This document shows positions 42,141 through 43,800 of a stretch of 43,800 bases of DNA, in pieces. The notes under the pieces were generated by a model, which worked only from the letters and a program-made list of their open reading frames with translations, was not told the origin of the DNA and made no database searches. The stretch comes from Crocosphaera sp. UHCC 0190 (lineage in GTDB: Bacteria > Cyanobacteriota > Cyanobacteriia > Cyanobacteriales > Microcystaceae): assembly GCF_034932065.1 (NCBI RefSeq), contig NZ_JAYGHP010000022.1:1-43800 (forward strand), in the 5' to 3' direction. The translations under genes were made by a program, and so were the position numbers. Positions within the stretch are counted from its first letter, which is position 1. Each line of letters begins with the position of its first letter.

Positions 42141-42449
42141 CTACAATATTGGTAGAGGGACAAAGGTTTTGAGCATCTTCCGAATTTTCAACAAGAAGAT
42201 GAGATTACGCAGTTTTGAGTTTATCTCAGGAGGATAGGGTCTTTCCCCTAATTTTTCCTGAATTTGAGCATATTCTGCTGCGGTTAAGGGTTCTCCGTCT
42301 ATTCCTGACCTTCCCTCCGTAATAATTTCCATTCGCAAGACTTCTTCAGGAACGTCCTCTGGAGGGGGTAAAGCGACTCCTACCTCTAAACCGATCATTT
42401 GTAAGGCTAAACTTATCGGTATGACCTTGTAAAATGCTGGATATCTCAT
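42141..42449 (-). CDS. Hypothetical small exported protein, 102 residues
   Basis: The ATG at 42449 (MRYPAFYKVIPISLALQMIG) gives a hydrophobic N-terminus that may be a signal peptide, followed by ALPPPEDVPEEVLRMEIITE and GRSGIDGEPLTAAEYAQIQE, and a helical, basic end. The PPPEDVPEE and DGEPLTAAEYA segments look conserved and I recall similar cyanobacterial proteins of unknown function. It starts 8 bases past the end of the GST gene, so both are probably in one operon. A longer reading frame upstream would overlap the GST gene and is not needed. Confidence 0.65.
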   Translation of the reverse strand: MRYPAFYKVIPISLALQMIGLEVGVALPPPEDVPEEVLRMEIITEGRSGIDGEPLTAAEYAQIQEKLGERPYPPEINSKLRNLIFLLKIRKMLKTFVPLPIL

Positions 42450-42457
42450 GTTTATTC

Positions 42458-43132
42458 TTACCTTGGTGACAACCCTGGGGGTAACGTTTCTCCACAACTG
42501 CTATGAATTGTAACAATTCTTTCAAACAACCAAGGGTAAGTGTGGCGATAATGAGGAATTAATGCCAGGGGACTGAGTAACGCTGCTGCGGCTATATCTG
42601 CCACGCTCAGGCGATCGCCTACCAAGTAAGGCTGAGTCTGCCAGTAGGATAACACATCCATGGCCGTTTCTAAGCGTTGGCTGGCTAATTCGACGGTCGC
42701 GGGGGTAATACCATATTGACGACGAACGATATTAATTACCAGTTGACTGAATAAAGAGGGATCGATAGATTTGCCTTCCCCTGCCCTAAAATGATAATAG
42801 ACAAAACGGGTTGCTGTCCCTATACTTTCATCTAACCAGTCTTCTAATAACCATGCTTGGGTTTGTTGGGTAGTGTCGGTTGGGATGATTGGGGGGTCAG
42901 GTTGATAAATTTCTAGATATTTAAAAATACGGGTTGAGTCTGCAACTGCTTGGGGTTCTCCTGTTTTTTGGGGTAATAAAACAGGGATAGTTGTTAACCC
43001 TGTTAGGGGTTTTAGTTTCAAAATATGTATTCCTGGGGTCAAGTTTTCGACTTGATAGGGAATCCTTTTGTATCCTAATGCTAATCTGGCTTTTCGACAA
43101 TAATGAGAGGTGCTAAATTGTAGGAGTAACAT
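42458..43132 (-). CDS. Glutathione S-transferase family protein
   Basis: A 224-residue two-domain GST. The N-terminal thioredoxin-like part has TSHYCRKARLALGYKRIPY, with a possible Cys/Ser active site, and GLTTIPVL-PVADST (the cis-Pro and Ser-binding loop). The C-terminal helical domain has YLVGDRLSVADIAAAALLSPL, the N-capping box typical of GSTs. Substrate is unknown; roles in oxidative stress are common. Given the lipoxygenase in the same window, reduction of lipid hydroperoxides is a possible role, but nothing shows it. It precedes the 102-residue gene. Confidence 0.88.
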   Translation of the reverse strand: MLLLQFSTSHYCRKARLALGYKRIPYQVENLTPGIHILKLKPLTGLTTIPVLLPQKTGEPQAVADSTRIFKYLEIYQPDPPIIPTDTTQQTQAWLLEDWLDESIGTATRFVYYHFRAGEGKSIDPSLFSQLVINIVRRQYGITPATVELASQRLETAMDVLSYWQTQPYLVGDRLSVADIAAAALLSPLALIPHYRHTYPWLFERIVTIHSSCGETLPPGLSPR

Positions 43133-43167
43133 AGATGAATGGAGTTTAAAGTCTTATTATACAAAGC

Positions 43168-43731
43168 TTATAAAAATTTAGTAAACTCTAAAGGTTCCAC
43201 TCTAGAAACTTTATTAATATCGTAATTAGTAATAAAAATTTCTTTCCCTTGATAACGGTTACTTTTATAACCATCAGCAAGCTTTCTATTATTTTTCTGA
43301 TCATCGGTTTGACTGATTGTATAATTCCATTGGTTATCCTGAATTGAGGTACACCATTGATACATTTCTCTGATCTCAGGAACATTGTCATAAGTAATGA
43401 GAAACCTAAATTTTGAAGCATTTTTTTTCAATACGTTGTTTAAGCGATAATGATCGTCTAAATTAAAACTACAGGAATAAAATTTGTCTTGATCTGCACC
43501 AAAATATGGCGGATCAATAAATAGAAAAAAATCCTCTTCAATGGACTCTATTACTTCTTCAAAATCTAGGGATAAAAACTGAACTGATTGTAATCTTTCA
43601 GAAGTCGTTCTTAGATGCTTTGGCCAATTTTCAGGACGCATAGAATATTTTTCACCATATCCCCAACAACAATTAAGTAGTCGGACATAAATAAACAACA
43701 CTATGTTAAGAACTATTAAGGAGACAAGCAA
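43168..43731 (-). pseudogene. D12-class DNA adenine methylase, N-terminally truncated
   Basis: 187 codons with catalytic motif IV DPPY at 73-76 (FIDPPYFGADQDKF), and FRFLITYDNVPEIREM and KEIFITNY downstream, which match Dam/DpnIIA-like adenine methylases. The family normally has about 100 more N-terminal residues with the SAM motif (FxGxG) and 'KWAGGK'; here DPPY comes early and an in-frame TGA (43741-43743) stands upstream, with a hydrophobic non-family N-terminus (LVSLIVLNIVLFIYV). So the gene is truncated or frameshifted; the missing part is absent or beyond 43800. It could be a relic of a restriction-modification locus. Confidence 0.65.
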
Positions 43732-43800
43732 GCTGTTAACTCATACTGAAACAATCAGGAATTTTCTTGGCAGAAAAAGTCAGATAAATATCGAAACTAA

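Noticed and set aside
1-43800. CRISPR array, prophage or defence island
   Set aside because: I saw no regularly spaced direct repeats with unique spacers, no phage structural genes and no intact restriction, BREX or similar cluster; only relics (antitoxin tail, partial methylase) are present.

Overview
The window comes from a cyanobacterial chromosome, most likely a unicellular, AT-rich Cyanothece/Crocosphaera-like strain. The evidence is photosystem I genes (psaF, psaJ), photosystem II genes (psbO, psb32, a Psb35-like gene), menG for phylloquinone, a PucC/BCD-type transporter, several cyanobacteria-only families (DUF2605, DUF2973, DUF1818, a GUN4 domain) and many copies of the HIP1 octamer GCGATCGC. 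The genus is an inference from gene content; no search was run.

Layout. 1-365: end of an IS630-type transposase and a short inverted-repeat segment. 366-6628: a Ser/Thr kinase fused to GUN4, Psb35-like, a TPR protein, an SDR oxidoreductase (reverse), an LptF/LptG permease, DUF2605, DUF2973, then psaF-psaJ closed by a strong terminator. 6742-17390: a lipid and envelope block with a PLAT-less lipoxygenase, a decayed Phd/YefM antitoxin tail, a 1980-residue TamB-like protein, a cyclopropane-synthase-like methyltransferase and a three-histidine-box desaturase. 17403-22757 is mostly reverse: pucC-like, a 57-residue protein and nagB as a likely operon, then a secreted protein (forward), DUF445 and menG. 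23002-28094: an MscS channel, a TPR + DUF481-like barrel fusion, small unknowns and psbO with its terminator. 28281-33894: a small unknown, a TonB-like proline-rich protein with 75-bp repeats, a DivIVA-like coiled coil, coaD, tRNA-Pro(GGG), DUF1818, rpoZ and an SGNH esterase. 33946-43132: purH, YtxH and DUF948-like proteins, psb32, cobH, nadK, dnaG, small unknowns and a GST. The window ends in a D12-class DNA adenine methylase that lacks its N-terminal half.

Most genes are housekeeping or photosynthetic and sit singly or in runs of two or three. The accessory signal is fatty-acid and membrane chemistry (lipoxygenase, methyltransferase, desaturase, TamB) at 6.7-17.4 kb, plus several gene remnants: an antitoxin tail, three short coding tails, and a small ORF broken by heptanucleotide slippage. 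Two perfect 28-bp palindromes share outer arms but have different self-complementary cores, and both lie between convergent genes. No CRISPR array, rRNA operon or prophage was seen. I found no clearly new multi-gene defence system; the best candidates for novelty are the methyltransferase/desaturase pair flanked by near-identical 27-bp segments, the kinase-GUN4 fusion, and the MscS/TPR-barrel pair.
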